A DNA stretch of 64,000 nt, from NCBI GenBank assembly GCA_947487835.1, contig CANKXX010000001.1, forward strand, positions 310,001-374,000, in the 5' to 3' direction. Position 1 is the stretch's first letter, and every line of letters starts with the position of its first letter. This document shows, piece by piece, positions 34,466 through 45,773 of this stretch. The DNA comes from an uncultured Microbacteriaceae bacterium. Lineage in GTDB: Bacteria; Actinomycetota; Actinomycetes; Actinomycetales; Microbacteriaceae. A program made the position numbers and the translations under genes. The notes under the pieces were generated by a model, which saw nothing but the letters and a program-made list of their open reading frames with translations, ran no database searches and was not told where the DNA came from.

Positions 34466-35155
34466 ATGGCCGCACCGTTCACGATCCCTCTGTGGGCGGA
34501 CATCCTGGCCGTCGCCATCGGCAGCCTGCAGGGCGCGATCTTCGCCGCGGGCTTCCGCGACCGGCGGCTCGACCTGCTCGGCGTCGCGATCATCGGCACC
34601 GCATCCGGGCTCGGTGGGGGCCTCCTGCGCGACGTGTTCGTGAACGTTCCCCCGGCGGCGCTCAGCAACAACTGGCTGCTGCTCGCCGCGGTCGGCGCCG
34701 CGCTCGCCGGCATGCTCCTCGAGCGGATCTTCGTGCGCCTCGACACCGTGATCACGGTGCTCGACGCGCTCACCATCGGGCTGTTCGGCGCCATCGGGGC
34801 GACGAAGGCGCTGTCCCTCGGGCTCCCGGAGGTGCCCGCGATCTTCATCGGCGTGATCTCCGCCGTCGGCGGCTCCGTGGTGCGCGACATGCTGCTCAAC
34901 CTGCCGATCGCGCTCATGCACGTCGGCTCGCTGTACGCGGTGGCCGCGCTGGTCGGCACCGCGACGCTCGTGGTCGCGGTCACGGTGGGCCTGCCGATCG
35001 AGATGGCGGCGACCATCGGCGTCGCGGTCACCACCGTGATCCGGATCCTCGCCGTGCGCTTCGGCTGGAGCCTCCCGGAGCAGCGCGCGCTCGGTCCGCT
35101 GCGGTTCCCGGTGCGGCGGCTCCCGCTGTGGCACCTGCCCACCCGCCGCCGCTGA
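34466..35155 (+). CDS. UPF0126/TRIC-like membrane protein
   Basis: A 229-residue membrane protein with six to seven helices made of two homologous halves, each with a GLGGGLLRDVF/AVGGSVVRDMLL signature. This is UPF0126 (YadS), related to TRIC cation channels; it has been linked to glycine import or potassium flux in other bacteria, so the substrate here is not certain. The ATG was chosen for AGGAGGG directly before it. Converges with leuA across a compound hairpin. Confidence 0.88.
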   Translation: MAAPFTIPLWADILAVAIGSLQGAIFAAGFRDRRLDLLGVAIIGTASGLGGGLLRDVFVNVPPAALSNNWLLLAAVGAALAGMLLERIFVRLDTVITVLDALTIGLFGAIGATKALSLGLPEVPAIFIGVISAVGGSVVRDMLLNLPIALMHVGSLYAVAALVGTATLVVAVTVGLPIEMAATIGVAVTTVIRILAVRFGWSLPEQRALGPLRFPVRRLPLWHLPTRRR

Positions 35156-35181
35156 CGGCGACGGGCGGGGCAGGGACACAC

Positions 35182-35242
35182 GGTCGCTGAGCCTGTCGAA
35201 GCGACGGAACGTCCGTCGCGTCCCTTCGACAGGCTCAGGGAC
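35182..35242. terminator. Compound hairpin from two inverted repeat copies (6 and 7)
   Basis: A GTCGCT-type copy (35182-35205) faces a GTCCCT-type copy (35220-35242). CTGAGCCTGTCGAA pairs with TTCGACAGGCTCAG, and inside it GCGACGGA pairs with TCCGTCGC around ACG. It sits between two converging genes (UPF0126 and leuA) and most likely stops both transcripts, although no T tract follows. Confidence 0.7.
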
Positions 35243-35268
35243 TGTGATGTTGCGTTTGCGCCGGGTGA

Positions 35269-37314
<2,046 letters not shown>

Positions 37315-37320
37315 TCAGCT

Positions 37321-37383
37321 CCTGCCCAGGCAGAGGCATCGTGCCCAGGTAGAACCTGGGCACGAATCCGCTGCCTGGGCAGG
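37321..37383. terminator. Nested double hairpin downstream of the ABC exporter
   Basis: Outer arms CCTGCCCAGGCAG and CTGCCTGGGCAGG pair over 13 bp. Inside, CGTGCCCAGGT pairs with ACCTGGGCACG over 11 bp around AGA. The outer arm is itself nearly self-complementary. It begins 30 bases beyond the permease stop and before the leuA promoter, so it probably ends the exporter transcript, though no T tract is present. Confidence 0.7.
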
Positions 37384-37413
37384 GGCACGGGGGCCACAGG
37401 GGCCGGGTGCGGG

Positions 37414-38799
37414 TCAGTCGACCGCGAGGGCGGCGACCGGGGACACCGCGGTGGCCCGGCGGGACGGCGCGAGCGCGGCGAGCCCGGCGAGCAGAGCAGC
37501 GCCGACGACCAGGATCGCGAGCAGGCCCCACGGCATCGTCGGCCAGACGAGGCCGGTGCCCGACATGCTGCCGAGCAGGGACTGCGCTGCGGCCCAGCCG
37601 TACACGACGCCGAGTGCGAGGCCGAGGCCCACGGAGGCGACGCTCATCTGGGCGCTCTCCGCGAGGATCATGCCGCGCACCTGGCGGGCGGTGAACCCCA
37701 GCGCCCGCAGCAGGCCGAGCTCCCGCGTGCGCTGGAGCACGCTCAGGGACAGGTTGTTCACCATGCCCACGGCGGCAATGACTCCCGAGAGCCCGATCAG
37801 CGCGCTGAGCACGCCGACCGTGACCGCGAGCACGCCGTCCACGTCCTCGCCGCCGAACTCGCGCAGCAGGATCGTCTGGTAGGTCGCCATGGCCACCGCG
37901 AAGGTCGTCACGAGGGTCACGCCGATGACCAGTCCGACGGTCGTGCGCGTGCTCCGCTCGGGGTAGCGGACCGCGTTCGCGGCCGCGAGCGTCGCGGGGG
38001 CGGAGCGACCGAGTGCGCGGCCGACAAGCCGCAGCACGGCGGGCAGGATCCAGTGCGCGCCGAGCACGACGCCCGTGAACGAGCCGACCCCGCCGAAGAA
38101 CGCGACGACGATGCCGAACGGCGTCACCAGTCCGAGCAGGATGCCGAGCGCGAGCAGGCCGGCGCCGCCGACCAGGAACAGGATCGCGAACACCATGCGC
38201 ACGGGACGCCGCACGGACTCCTCGTGGCTGCGCTCCTGCGCCGCTCCGGTCGCCTGCATCGGCGTCACCGACAGCACGGCCTTCGAGCCGACGTGCGAGG
38301 CGATCCAGGTGGTCAGCACCACGAGCACGACGGGGAGCAGCACGAGCGGGTCGACCGCGCGGTAGGCCGCCTCGGGCATGACACCCGACGCGACGCCCCA
38401 GGCTAGGGCGGCGTGGCTGATGCCGACCCCGACCACCGCGCCGCCCAGGGCACCGACGAGGCCGACGACGAGACCCTCGCGGGCCACGTCCCGGCGCAGC
38501 GTGCGCGCGCTCGCCCCCACGAGCCGCAGCAGGGCGACGGTGCGGGCGCGCCCGGCGATGATGGTGCCGAACGTGTTCGCGGTCACGATGGAGGCGACGT
38601 ACAGCGCGAGGAGGATGAACACCATCGCGACGGCCACGAGCGCGGTCTGCGTCTCGCCGCCGCCCTCCTCGTTGCGATAGAGGTCATTGACGAATCCGGT
38701 CGCCTGGATGAGCCCGGCGCCGAAGGCCGCGCTCAGCGCGGTGACCAGCAGGCTGGAGACGTGCTCCCGGCCGCGGCCGAGGGAGATGCCGGCACTCAC
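37414..38799 (-). CDS. FtsX-family ABC transporter permease
   Basis: A 461-residue permease of the MacB/FtsX type with an N-terminal segment, a first membrane helix, a large extracytoplasmic part and two groups of further helices; the repeated ATL/LRLVGASARTLRRDVAREG and LLRALGFTARQVRGMILAES are the FtsX loop signatures in both halves. Such exporters move lipids, peptides or antibiotics, or couple ATP use to wall enzymes. The GTG overlaps the ATPase stop (GTGA). A two-component system sits directly upstream and may control it. Confidence 0.9.
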   Translation of the reverse strand: MSAGISLGRGREHVSSLLVTALSAAFGAGLIQATGFVNDLYRNEEGGGETQTALVAVAMVFILLALYVASIVTANTFGTIIAGRARTVALLRLVGASARTLRRDVAREGLVVGLVGALGGAVVGVGISHAALAWGVASGVMPEAAYRAVDPLVLLPVVLVVLTTWIASHVGSKAVLSVTPMQATGAAQERSHEESVRRPVRMVFAILFLVGGAGLLALGILLGLVTPFGIVVAFFGGVGSFTGVVLGAHWILPAVLRLVGRALGRSAPATLAAANAVRYPERSTRTTVGLVIGVTLVTTFAVAMATYQTILLREFGGEDVDGVLAVTVGVLSALIGLSGVIAAVGMVNNLSLSVLQRTRELGLLRALGFTARQVRGMILAESAQMSVASVGLGLALGVVYGWAAAQSLLGSMSGTGLVWPTMPWGLLAILVVGAALLAGLAALAPSRRATAVSPVAALAVD

Positions 38800-39557
38800 G
38801 CTGCCGCCTCCATGCCGAGCATGAAGCGGGAGATGTCCTCGGCGCTCGAGCGCCCCCGGTCGTCGACGACGCTGCCGTCGGCGAGGAAGATCACTCGATC
38901 GGCGGCGCTCGCCGCGAGCGGGTCGTGAGTCACCATGGCAATGCTCTGCCCGTACTCGCGCGCGGCGGTCGCGAGCAGCGCGAGCACCTCGCGGCCGCTC
39001 CTCGAGTCGAGGTTGCCGGTCGGCTCGTCGGCGAACACCAGGTGGGGCCGCGTGCCGAGCGCGCGGGCGATGGCGACGCGCTGCTGCTGGCCGCCGGAGA
39101 GCTGGTGCGGCCGGTGACCGAGCCGTGCGGACAGGCCGAGGCTGCCGATGAGGTGGTCGATCCAGTCCTGCTCCTCGCGGGTCGGCCGGCGGCCGTCGAG
39201 CTCGAACGGCAGCAGGATGTTGCCGCGCACGTCGAGGGTCGGCACGAGGTTGAAGGACTGGAAGACGAAGCCGACGCGGCGGCGGCGCAGGAGCGTGAGG
39301 GCGCTGTCGTCGAGCCCGGTGATGTCGGTGTCGCCGAGCCAGACGCGACCCGTCGTCGGGGTGTCGAGGCCGGCCATGATGTGCATGAGCGTCGACTTCC
39401 CGGAGCCGCTCGGTCCCATGACCGCGGTGAACTCGCCGGCCCGGATGCCGAGGCTGACGGAGTCGAGGGCGGTGACGGTGTTCGAGCCGACGCCGAAGGA
39501 CTTGGTGACGCTGTCGACGCGGGCGACGAGCCGGGCGCCGTGGGCTGGTGTGTTCAT
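38796..39557 (-). CDS. ABC transporter ATP-binding protein (LolD/MacB type)
   Basis: A 253-residue ATPase with Walker [11 protein letters not shown] loop [20 protein letters not shown], signature [15 protein letters not shown], Walker [13 protein letters not shown] and switch His in [10 protein letters not shown]. The FNLxPxLxxxxNxxLP pattern and TGNLD are those of LolD/MacB exporters. It works with the FtsX-type permease, which it overlaps by four bases. An ATG start; the 186 bp upstream contain no gene and may hold the operator for the adjacent response regulator. Confidence 0.95.
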   Translation of the reverse strand: MNTPAHGARLVARVDSVTKSFGVGSNTVTALDSVSLGIRAGEFTAVMGPSGSGKSTLMHIMAGLDTPTTGRVWLGDTDITGLDDSALTLLRRRRVGFVFQSFNLVPTLDVRGNILLPFELDGRRPTREEQDWIDHLIGSLGLSARLGHRPHQLSGGQQQRVAIARALGTRPHLVFADEPTGNLDSRSGREVLALLATAAREYGQSIAMVTHDPLAASAADRVIFLADGSVVDDRGRSSAEDISRFMLGMEAAA

Positions 39558-39743
39558 GCCTCAACGCTAGGAATCGGCCCCGCTCCCCCGCGTCGGCCCG
39601 GCGTCGCGACCCGGTCATCCTGCGGGCTGACCCGGGGTGCTACCCCAGGGTGGGCGGCGCCCGCCGAGCTCGAGGCGCCGACCGAGCCCGCCCAGCAAGC
39701 GGCGCCCGCCGAGCCCCCGCCTGTCGACCGCGGGCGGAGGCCG

Positions 39744-40418
39744 CTAGGCGACGAGGCGGTGCTCGAACGCGAAGACGACGAGCTGCACCCGGTCGCGGAG
39801 GCCGAGCTTGGCGAGGATGCGGCTCACGTGCGTCTTCACCGTCGCCTCGCTGAGGAACTCGCTGCCCGCGATCTCGGAGTTGCTGAGCCCGCGCGCGGCG
39901 AGCAGGAAGATGTCCCGCTCCCGGGCGGTCAGGGTGCCGAACGCCTCGGGCTGCACGCGGGGCGGGTCGCCCGGCCCGAAGTGCTCGAGCAGCTCCTTGG
40001 TCGCGGACGCGGCGATCACGGAGTTGCCGGCGTGGACGGTGCGGATCGCGGCGAGCAGGAACTCGGGGTCGGCGTCCTTGAGCACGAAGCCGCTCGCGCC
40101 GCCACGGATCGCCCGGGCCGCGCTCTCGTCGAGGTCGAACGTGGTGAGCACGACGATGCGCGGCGGGGTCGTGCCCGCGGCCTCGGCGGCCGCGAGGATG
40201 CCCTCCGTCGCGGCGATGCCGTCCATCACCGGCATCCGGATGTCCATGAGGATCACGTCCGGGCGGGCCTCGGCGGCCATCTCCATGCCCTCGACGCCGT
40301 TGCCCGCCTCGCCGACGAACTCCAGGTCCGGCTGCGATGACACGAGCATGCGGATGCCCGTGCGGAAGAGGGCCTGGTCGTCGACGAGACCGACGCGGAT
40401 GGCGGGGGGCGGTGTCAC
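39744..40418 (-). CDS. NarL-family response regulator
   Basis: A 224-residue two-component regulator. The receiver has the acidic pair VGLVDDQALFRTG, phospho-acceptor Asp in VILMDIRMPVMDG and switch residues VVLTTFD and GFVLKDAD. The C-terminal LuxR HTH (LTARERDIFLLAARGLSNSE and EATVKTHVSRILAKL) binds DNA. GTG start overlapping the kinase stop (GTGA). The next genes downstream encode an ABC exporter, a common target of such pairs. Confidence 0.95.
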   Translation of the reverse strand: MTPPPAIRVGLVDDQALFRTGIRMLVSSQPDLEFVGEAGNGVEGMEMAAEARPDVILMDIRMPVMDGIAATEGILAAAEAAGTTPPRIVVLTTFDLDESAARAIRGGASGFVLKDADPEFLLAAIRTVHAGNSVIAASATKELLEHFGPGDPPRVQPEAFGTLTARERDIFLLAARGLSNSEIAGSEFLSEATVKTHVSRILAKLGLRDRVQLVVFAFEHRLVA

Positions 40419-41758
40419 GGGGAGAACTCCTGGCTGGGTCGGCGGTGCGGGGATCGGCCACGCGGCGCGCTCGGCGCGACGGGGCCGAACGGTACGGGGG
40501 GCGTGTAGGGGTGCGTGCCGCGGGGCACGGCAGGGGCGGCCGCGGACCACTGGGGCGTGGGCGGTAGAGGCACGGCGCCGGTGGGTGCGTAGGGCAGATC
40601 CGCGGAGACGACCCAGTCTTCGCCGGACCGCCCGGACTGCAGCACGCCGCCGGCCAGCTGGGCCCGCTCGCGCATTCCGGCGATCCCGTGCCCGGCACCC
40701 ACGATGGGCACGGGCGTCGTGGCCGTCTGCACAGGCCGCATCCGGTTCCGGACGCTCAGGCGCAGGCCGCCGCGGTGCCAGTCGAGTTCGACGTGCGCCG
40801 GGACGGTGCGGTCGCCGTGCCGGAGCGCGTTGGTGAGGGCCTCCTGCACGATGCGGTACACCGCGAGCTGCTGCCCGCCACCGAGGGGCGCGGGCTCGCC
40901 CGTCTCCACGAGGTCGATGGGCAGGCCCGCCGCGCGCACCTGGCCGAGCAGCTTGTCGAGGTCCCCCAGCTCGGGCGCGGGCGCGGACCCCTCGCTGTGC
41001 CGCAGCTGGGTGAGGAGCACCCGGACCTCGCCGAGCGCCTCCCGGGCCGTGCCGGAGATGGTGCGCAGCGCCTCGTCGACCGCGTCCGGGTCGACGCTCT
41101 TCGCGTAGCGGGCGCCGTCCGCCTGGGCGATCACCACGGCGAGGGAGTGCGCCACGATGTCGTGCATGTCCCGGGCGATGCGGTTGCGCTCCTGCTCGAT
41201 GGCGACGATCTCGAGCGCGCGCTCCTGCTCGATCTCGGCGATGCGCCTGCCGCGCTGGCTCTCCACGGCCGTCCGCCGGATGCGCACGAGCTGGCCCGCG
41301 GTCCAGGACAGGCCGAGCACCGCCCAGGTGGCCACGAGTACGAAGAGGAACCAGAGCAGGCTGTCGAACGCTGTGGTCGAGTCGCTGGGGAACAACCCGC
41401 CGAGCCGGTACGCCGTCAGGTAGGAGGCGGACACCAGACCGCCGACGCCGACGGACGCGAGCCCGAACCAGCGGACGGTCCGGGTGCCGTAGGCCGCGGT
41501 GGCGTAGAGGACGGCGATGATCGCGACGTCGTAGAGATCGGCCGACTGACCGGCGACCATCTGGGCGAAGGCGCCGAGCCACGCCAGGGCGAGGGCGAGC
41601 GACGGGGAGAGGCGCCGGAACGCGAGCGCGAAACCGAGGCAGAACACCGCGAAGAGGACGAGGCCCCCGTTCGCGCCCATGATCGCGCTGAAGAACAGCA
41701 CGAAGAGCGTGGCGAGGATCGCATCGCTCGCGATCTGGTACCGCCCGATCGTGCGCAT
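40415..41758 (-). CDS. NarL-type sensor histidine kinase
   Basis: About 447 residues: four to six N-terminal membrane helices (first 165 residues), HisKA_3 dimerisation region with the phosphorylated His in RNRIARDMHDIVAHSLAVVI, and a HATPase domain (YRIVQEALTNALRHGDRTVP, GHGIAGMRERAQLAGGVLQS). The last 60 residues are Pro-rich and basic (PPTPQWSAAAPAVPRGTHPY), unlike most relatives. It phosphorylates the adjacent response regulator. A GTG three bases upstream of the ATG is an equal start choice. The signal may be cell-envelope stress, judging by similar exporter-linked systems. Confidence 0.93.
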   Translation of the reverse strand: MRTIGRYQIASDAILATLFVLFFSAIMGANGGLVLFAVFCLGFALAFRRLSPSLALALAWLGAFAQMVAGQSADLYDVAIIAVLYATAAYGTRTVRWFGLASVGVGGLVSASYLTAYRLGGLFPSDSTTAFDSLLWFLFVLVATWAVLGLSWTAGQLVRIRRTAVESQRGRRIAEIEQERALEIVAIEQERNRIARDMHDIVAHSLAVVIAQADGARYAKSVDPDAVDEALRTISGTAREALGEVRVLLTQLRHSEGSAPAPELGDLDKLLGQVRAAGLPIDLVETGEPAPLGGGQQLAVYRIVQEALTNALRHGDRTVPAHVELDWHRGGLRLSVRNRMRPVQTATTPVPIVGAGHGIAGMRERAQLAGGVLQSGRSGEDWVVSADLPYAPTGAVPLPPTPQWSAAAPAVPRGTHPYTPPVPFGPVAPSAPRGRSPHRRPSQEFSP

Positions 41759-41882
41759 CACTCCCCCACCGTAACCGGCGCCGGAGGCGGAGCGCCCCTC
41801 TTCCGGGCGAGATCCGCCCCGCGGCCGATCCGGATCATCCTCGGGATGTACGGCCCCGCGGCACGCGGGCCGCGCCGCCGGC

Positions 41883-42839
41883 TCAGAAGCCGAGGCGGCC
41901 CAGCTGCTTCGGGTCGCGCTGCCAGTCGCGGGCCACCTTCACCCGGATGGACAGGAACACCTTCTTGCCCACGAGGGGCTCGATCTGGGCACGCGCCCGC
42001 ACGCCGACGTCCCGGAGGCGGCTGCCGTTGTGCCCGATGATGATGCCCTTCTGGCTGTCCCGCTCCACGAAGAGGTTCGCGTACACCTCGACGAGCTCGC
42101 GGTCGTCGCGCTCGATGATGTCGTCGATCGTGACGGCGAGGGAGTGCGGGAGCTCCTCGGTGACGCCCTCGAGCGCCGCCTCGCGGATGAACTCGCTGAT
42201 CCGCGACTCGAGCAGTTCGTCGGTCACCGCGTCGGCCGGGTAGAGCGGCGGCGACACGGGGACGAGCTTCAGGAGCTCGGAGACGAGCGTGTCGAGCTGG
42301 ATGGAGCTCGTGGCCGAGAGCGGCACGATGGCCTCCCACTCGCGCAGCTCGGATACGGCGATGAGCTGCTCGGCCACCGTCCTGCGGGACGCGGCGTCGA
42401 CCTTGGTCACGATGGCGACCTTCTTGGCCCGCGGGTAGGCGTCGAGCTGCTCGTTGATGAAGCGGTCGCCCGGGCCGACCTTCTCGTTGGCCGGCACGCA
42501 GAAGCCGATGACGTCGACGTCGCCCAGCGTCGACTGGACGAGGGAGTTGAGCCGCTCGCCCAGCAGGGTGCGCGGGCGGTGGATGCCCGGGGTGTCCACG
42601 AGGATCAGCTGCCCGTTCTTCTGGTGCAGGATGCCGCGGATGGCGTGCCGGGTCGTCTGCGGCTTCGGGCTGGTGATCGCGACCTTCTGGCCGACGAGCG
42701 CGTTCGTCAGGGTCGACTTGCCGACGTTCGGGCGTCCGACGAAGGAGACGAAGCCCGCGCGGAACTCGCCACCCGCACCGCCGGCACCACCGGCGCCGTC
42801 GTCGATCGCGCCGTTCGTCTGTTCAGTCTCAGCCGTCAC
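41883..42839 (-). CDS. era: GTPase Era
   Basis: A 318-residue GTPase that binds the 3' end of 16S rRNA during small-subunit assembly. GTPase motifs: G1 GRPNVGKST, G3 DTPG, G4 TKVD. The C-terminal KH domain has GIIIGHNGSRLRDVGVRARA. The GTG start was chosen for GGAGGGG eight bases before; an ATG 18 bp upstream in frame lacks it. It overlaps the CNNM gene by 11 bp. A Gly-rich N-terminal linker precedes the G domain. Part of the ybeY-CNNM-era set. Confidence 0.96.
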   Translation of the reverse strand: MTAETEQTNGAIDDGAGGAGGAGGEFRAGFVSFVGRPNVGKSTLTNALVGQKVAITSPKPQTTRHAIRGILHQKNGQLILVDTPGIHRPRTLLGERLNSLVQSTLGDVDVIGFCVPANEKVGPGDRFINEQLDAYPRAKKVAIVTKVDAASRRTVAEQLIAVSELREWEAIVPLSATSSIQLDTLVSELLKLVPVSPPLYPADAVTDELLESRISEFIREAALEGVTEELPHSLAVTIDDIIERDDRELVEVYANLFVERDSQKGIIIGHNGSRLRDVGVRARAQIEPLVGKKVFLSIRVKVARDWQRDPKQLGRLGF

Positions 42840-44148
42840 GTTCCGTGTCCCCTCCATTGCCCACGTCCGAGAACGCCGCCTGCACGTCCTGCAGAGCGCG
42901 GTCCCGCGTCACCAGCACAGTGCTGATGCGCCGGCGCCGGCCCTCGAAGCGGTCCGCCGTGAGCACGAGTCCGGAGACGGTCGCCTCGGAGCCTCGTACC
43001 GGAAGCCTACCGAGCGCCTTGGTCAGCAGTCCGCCGACGGAGTCGACGTCGTCGTCGTCGAGCTCGAGGTCGAACAGATCGCCGAGCTCGTCGACCGGCA
43101 ACCGGGCGCTCACCCGGAAGGTGCCGTCGCCCAGGTCCTCGTACTCGTCCACGTCGCGGTCGTACTCGTCCGAGATGTCGCCGACGAGCTCCTCGATGAG
43201 GTCCTCGAGCGTGACGAGGCCGGCGATGCCGCCGTACTCGTCCACGACCATGGCGAGGTGGTTCGACTCCTCCTGCATCTGGCGCAGGAGCGCGTCCGCC
43301 TTCTGCGACTCCGGCACGAACATGGCGGGACGAGCGAGCTCGCTCACGCGCCGCTCCGTGCCTCGGGAGGACCGCTCGTAGATCTGCCGGGCCAGGTCGC
43401 GGAGATACAGCACGCCCTCGATCTCGTCGGAGTCCTTGCCCGTGACGGGTGCTCGGGAGATGCCTTTGCTGAGGAACAGTCCCATGCCGTCGTCGATGCT
43501 CGCGGTCGCCTCGATGGTCACCATGTCGGTGCGCGGGATCATGACCTCGCGCACGACCGTTTCGCTGAACTCGAAGATGGAGTGGATCAGCTCGCGGTCG
43601 TCCTCCTCGAGCACCTCGAGCTCGGTCGCCTCGTCGACCATGCTGAGCAGCTGCTCCTCGCTCGTGAACGTCGCGGCGGCCTTCCGGCGCCCCGGGGTCA
43701 CCCGGTTGCCGAGGGCGACCAGGAGGTTGGCGACGGGGCCGATGAACACGCGCAGTCCGTGCACGATCCAGGCGGTGGAGCGCAGCATCCCCCGCGGATG
43801 GAAGCGCCCGACGCTGCGGGGGCTCGCGCCGACGAGCACGAAGGATGCCGCCGTCATGGTGAGCGCGGACAGCAGCAGCGCGAGCCACACCCGCTCGATC
43901 ACGGAGGCGAGAGCAAGGGTGACGAGCACCGCCGCGGTCGTCTCCGCGACGATGCGCATGAAGTTCAGCGCGTTGAGGTGCGCGTCGGGTTCGCGCGAGA
44001 TGGCCTGGAGCGAACGCGGCGTGCGGGATCCCTCGGCGAGCTCGTGCACGTCGGCGCGGGAGAGCGTCGAGATGGCGGCGTCGGCGGCGGCGAACAGGCC
44101 ACCGAGCGCCACCAGCACGATGGCCAGGGCGAGGAAGAGAGCGAACAC
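42829..44148 (-). CDS. CNNM/CorC-type membrane protein with CBS domains (hemolysin family by name)
   Basis: A 439-residue protein. About three to four membrane helices and a DUF21 region cover the first 130 residues; a CBS pair follows (MIPRTDMVTIEATASIDDGM, then VVDEYGGIAGLVTLEDLIEE), and the C-terminal CorC_HlyC domain (FRVSARLPVDELGDLFDLEL). Relatives take part in Mg2+/Co2+ transport or resistance; the name hemolysin is historical. GTG start. Seven bases beyond ybeY and overlapping era. Confidence 0.93.
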   Translation of the reverse strand: MFALFLALAIVLVALGGLFAAADAAISTLSRADVHELAEGSRTPRSLQAISREPDAHLNALNFMRIVAETTAAVLVTLALASVIERVWLALLLSALTMTAASFVLVGASPRSVGRFHPRGMLRSTAWIVHGLRVFIGPVANLLVALGNRVTPGRRKAAATFTSEEQLLSMVDEATELEVLEEDDRELIHSIFEFSETVVREVMIPRTDMVTIEATASIDDGMGLFLSKGISRAPVTGKDSDEIEGVLYLRDLARQIYERSSRGTERRVSELARPAMFVPESQKADALLRQMQEESNHLAMVVDEYGGIAGLVTLEDLIEELVGDISDEYDRDVDEYEDLGDGTFRVSARLPVDELGDLFDLELDDDDVDSVGGLLTKALGRLPVRGSEATVSGLVLTADRFEGRRRRISTVLVTRDRALQDVQAAFSDVGNGGDTERDG

Positions 44149-44155
44149 GGCGCGC

Positions 44156-44617
44156 CTAGGGGTGACGCTCGCGCATGGCGTTGCCGATGAGGATGTCGCG
44201 CTGGATAGCGAACATCTCCCGCTCCTCGTCCGGCTCGGCGTGGTCGAAGCCGAGCAGGTGCAGGATGCCGTGCGCGGTGAGCAGGAGCATCTCATCGAGC
44301 GGGCTGTGCCCGGCCGTCTCCGCCTGCGCGATGGCGACCTGCGGGCACAGCACGATGTCACCGAGCAGGCCGGCCGGGGTCGGCTCATCCTCTGTGCCCG
44401 GGCGCAGCTCGTCCATCGGGAAGCTGAGCACGTCGGTCGGGCCCGGCTCGTCCATCCACTGCACATGCAGCTGCTCCATGGCGCCCTCGTCCACGAGCAC
44501 GATGGCGAGGTCGGCGTCCGGATGCACGTGCATCACGTCGAGGGCGTAGCTTGCGAGCCGCTGCAGCGCCGCCTCGTCGACGGGAACGGCCGACTCGTTG
44601 TTGATCTCGATGCTCAA
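44156..44617 (-). CDS. ybeY: Endoribonuclease YbeY
   Basis: A 153-residue zinc endoribonuclease for 16S rRNA maturation and ribosome quality control. The metal site [11 protein letters not shown] is complete, after the conserved [11 protein letters not shown] and [12 protein letters not shown]. The TTG start at SIEINNES gives the expected length; no ATG or GTG is near it and AGGA lies about ten bases upstream. It lies seven bases after the phoH stop. Confidence 0.95.
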   Translation of the reverse strand: MSIEINNESAVPVDEAALQRLASYALDVMHVHPDADLAIVLVDEGAMEQLHVQWMDEPGPTDVLSFPMDELRPGTEDEPTPAGLLGDIVLCPQVAIAQAETAGHSPLDEMLLLTAHGILHLLGFDHAEPDEEREMFAIQRDILIGNAMRERHP

Positions 44618-44624
44618 TGCGGTC

Positions 44625-45773
44625 CTATCGGTTCCTGGCGCGGCCGTCGCCGAAGCGTCCGGGATCCTGCGAGCGGCGCTCCGCACGGTTCTGCGGCGGC
44701 CGGTAGTCGGTGGGCGCGCGGACGCCCTCGGGCTCGGTGCGGCGCTCCTCGCGCCGGGCGAACTCCCGCGCCTGGCGCTCGGCGTCGAACCGGGTGTACG
44801 CATCGACGATGCGGCCGACGAGGGTGTGGCGCACCACGTCGTCGCTCGTCAGCATCGCGAACGAGATGTCGTCGATGTCGCCCAGCACCCGCGTCACGAG
44901 CTGGAGTCCGCTCGAGCCGGTGGGGAGGTCGACCTGCGTGATGTCGCCCGTGACCACCATCTTCGAGCCGAAGCCGAGGCGGGTGAGGAACATCTTCATC
45001 TGCTCGGGCGTGGTGTTCTGCGCCTCGTCGAGCACGACGAACGAGTTGTTGAGCGTGCGGCCGCGCATGTAGGCGAGCGGCGCGACCTCGATGGTCGACG
45101 ACGCCATGAGCTTAGGCACGAGCTCGGGGTCCATCATCTCGTTCAGCGCGTCGTACAGCGGCCGCAGGTAGGGGTCGATCTTCTCGGTTAGCGAACCGGG
45201 CAGGTAGCCGAGCCGCTCGCCCGCCTCGACGGCGGGGCGCGTGAGGATGATGCGCTCCACCTCCTTGCGCTGCAGCGCCTGCACGGCCTTCGCCATGGCG
45301 AGGTAGGTCTTGCCTGTTCCGGCGGGGCCGATGCCGAAGACGATCGTGTTCTCGTCGATCGAGTCGACGTACTGCTTCTGGCCGAGCGTCTTCGGGCGGA
45401 TGCTCTTGCCGCGCGTGGTGAGGATCGCCTGGCTCAGCACCTCGGCCGGGTTGGAGCGGCTGTCCTCGCCGAGCATCCGGGCACTCGTGTTCACCTCGGC
45501 CGGGCCGAGGTCGTGGCCGTTGCGGACGATCTGCAGCAGCTCCTCGACGAGGCGGCGCGCGGCGTGCACCTGACCGGCCTCGCCGGCGAGGGTGATCTCG
45601 TTGCCGCGCACGTGCACCATGGCACGGGGGAACTGGTTCTCGATCTGCTTGAGCAGCCGGTCCTGCGGGCCGAGCAGTCGCACCATGGCGACGCCGTCGA
45701 CCTGGATGCGGACCTCGACGGACTCGCCGTCGTTGGCGGATCCGTCCGTGGGACGGGTGGTGTCAGTGGGCAA
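44625..45773 (-). CDS. phoH: PhoH-like ATPase (YbeZ type)
   Basis: A 382-residue protein with an N-terminal KH-like region ([18 protein letters not shown]) and a P-loop ATPase core: Walker [32 protein letters not shown] and Walker [19 protein letters not shown]. It works with YbeY in RNA processing, probably as an RNA helicase. The TTG start is chosen for the strong GGAGGAAGG six bases upstream; it overlaps the HIT stop by 11 bp. The C-terminal 50 residues are Arg/Pro-rich and charged. Confidence 0.95.
   Translation of the reverse strand: MPTDTTRPTDGSANDGESVEVRIQVDGVAMVRLLGPQDRLLKQIENQFPRAMVHVRGNEITLAGEAGQVHAARRLVEELLQIVRNGHDLGPAEVNTSARMLGEDSRSNPAEVLSQAILTTRGKSIRPKTLGQKQYVDSIDENTIVFGIGPAGTGKTYLAMAKAVQALQRKEVERIILTRPAVEAGERLGYLPGSLTEKIDPYLRPLYDALNEMMDPELVPKLMASSTIEVAPLAYMRGRTLNNSFVVLDEAQNTTPEQMKMFLTRLGFGSKMVVTGDITQVDLPTGSSGLQLVTRVLGDIDDISFAMLTSDDVVRHTLVGRIVDAYTRFDAERQAREFARREERRTEPEGVRAPTDYRPPQNRAERRSQDPGRFGDGRARNR

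Noticed and set aside
42829-44148. A hemolysin toxin gene.
   Set aside because: The CNNM/DUF21-CBS-CorC layout is an ion-homeostasis protein; the toxin name is historical.
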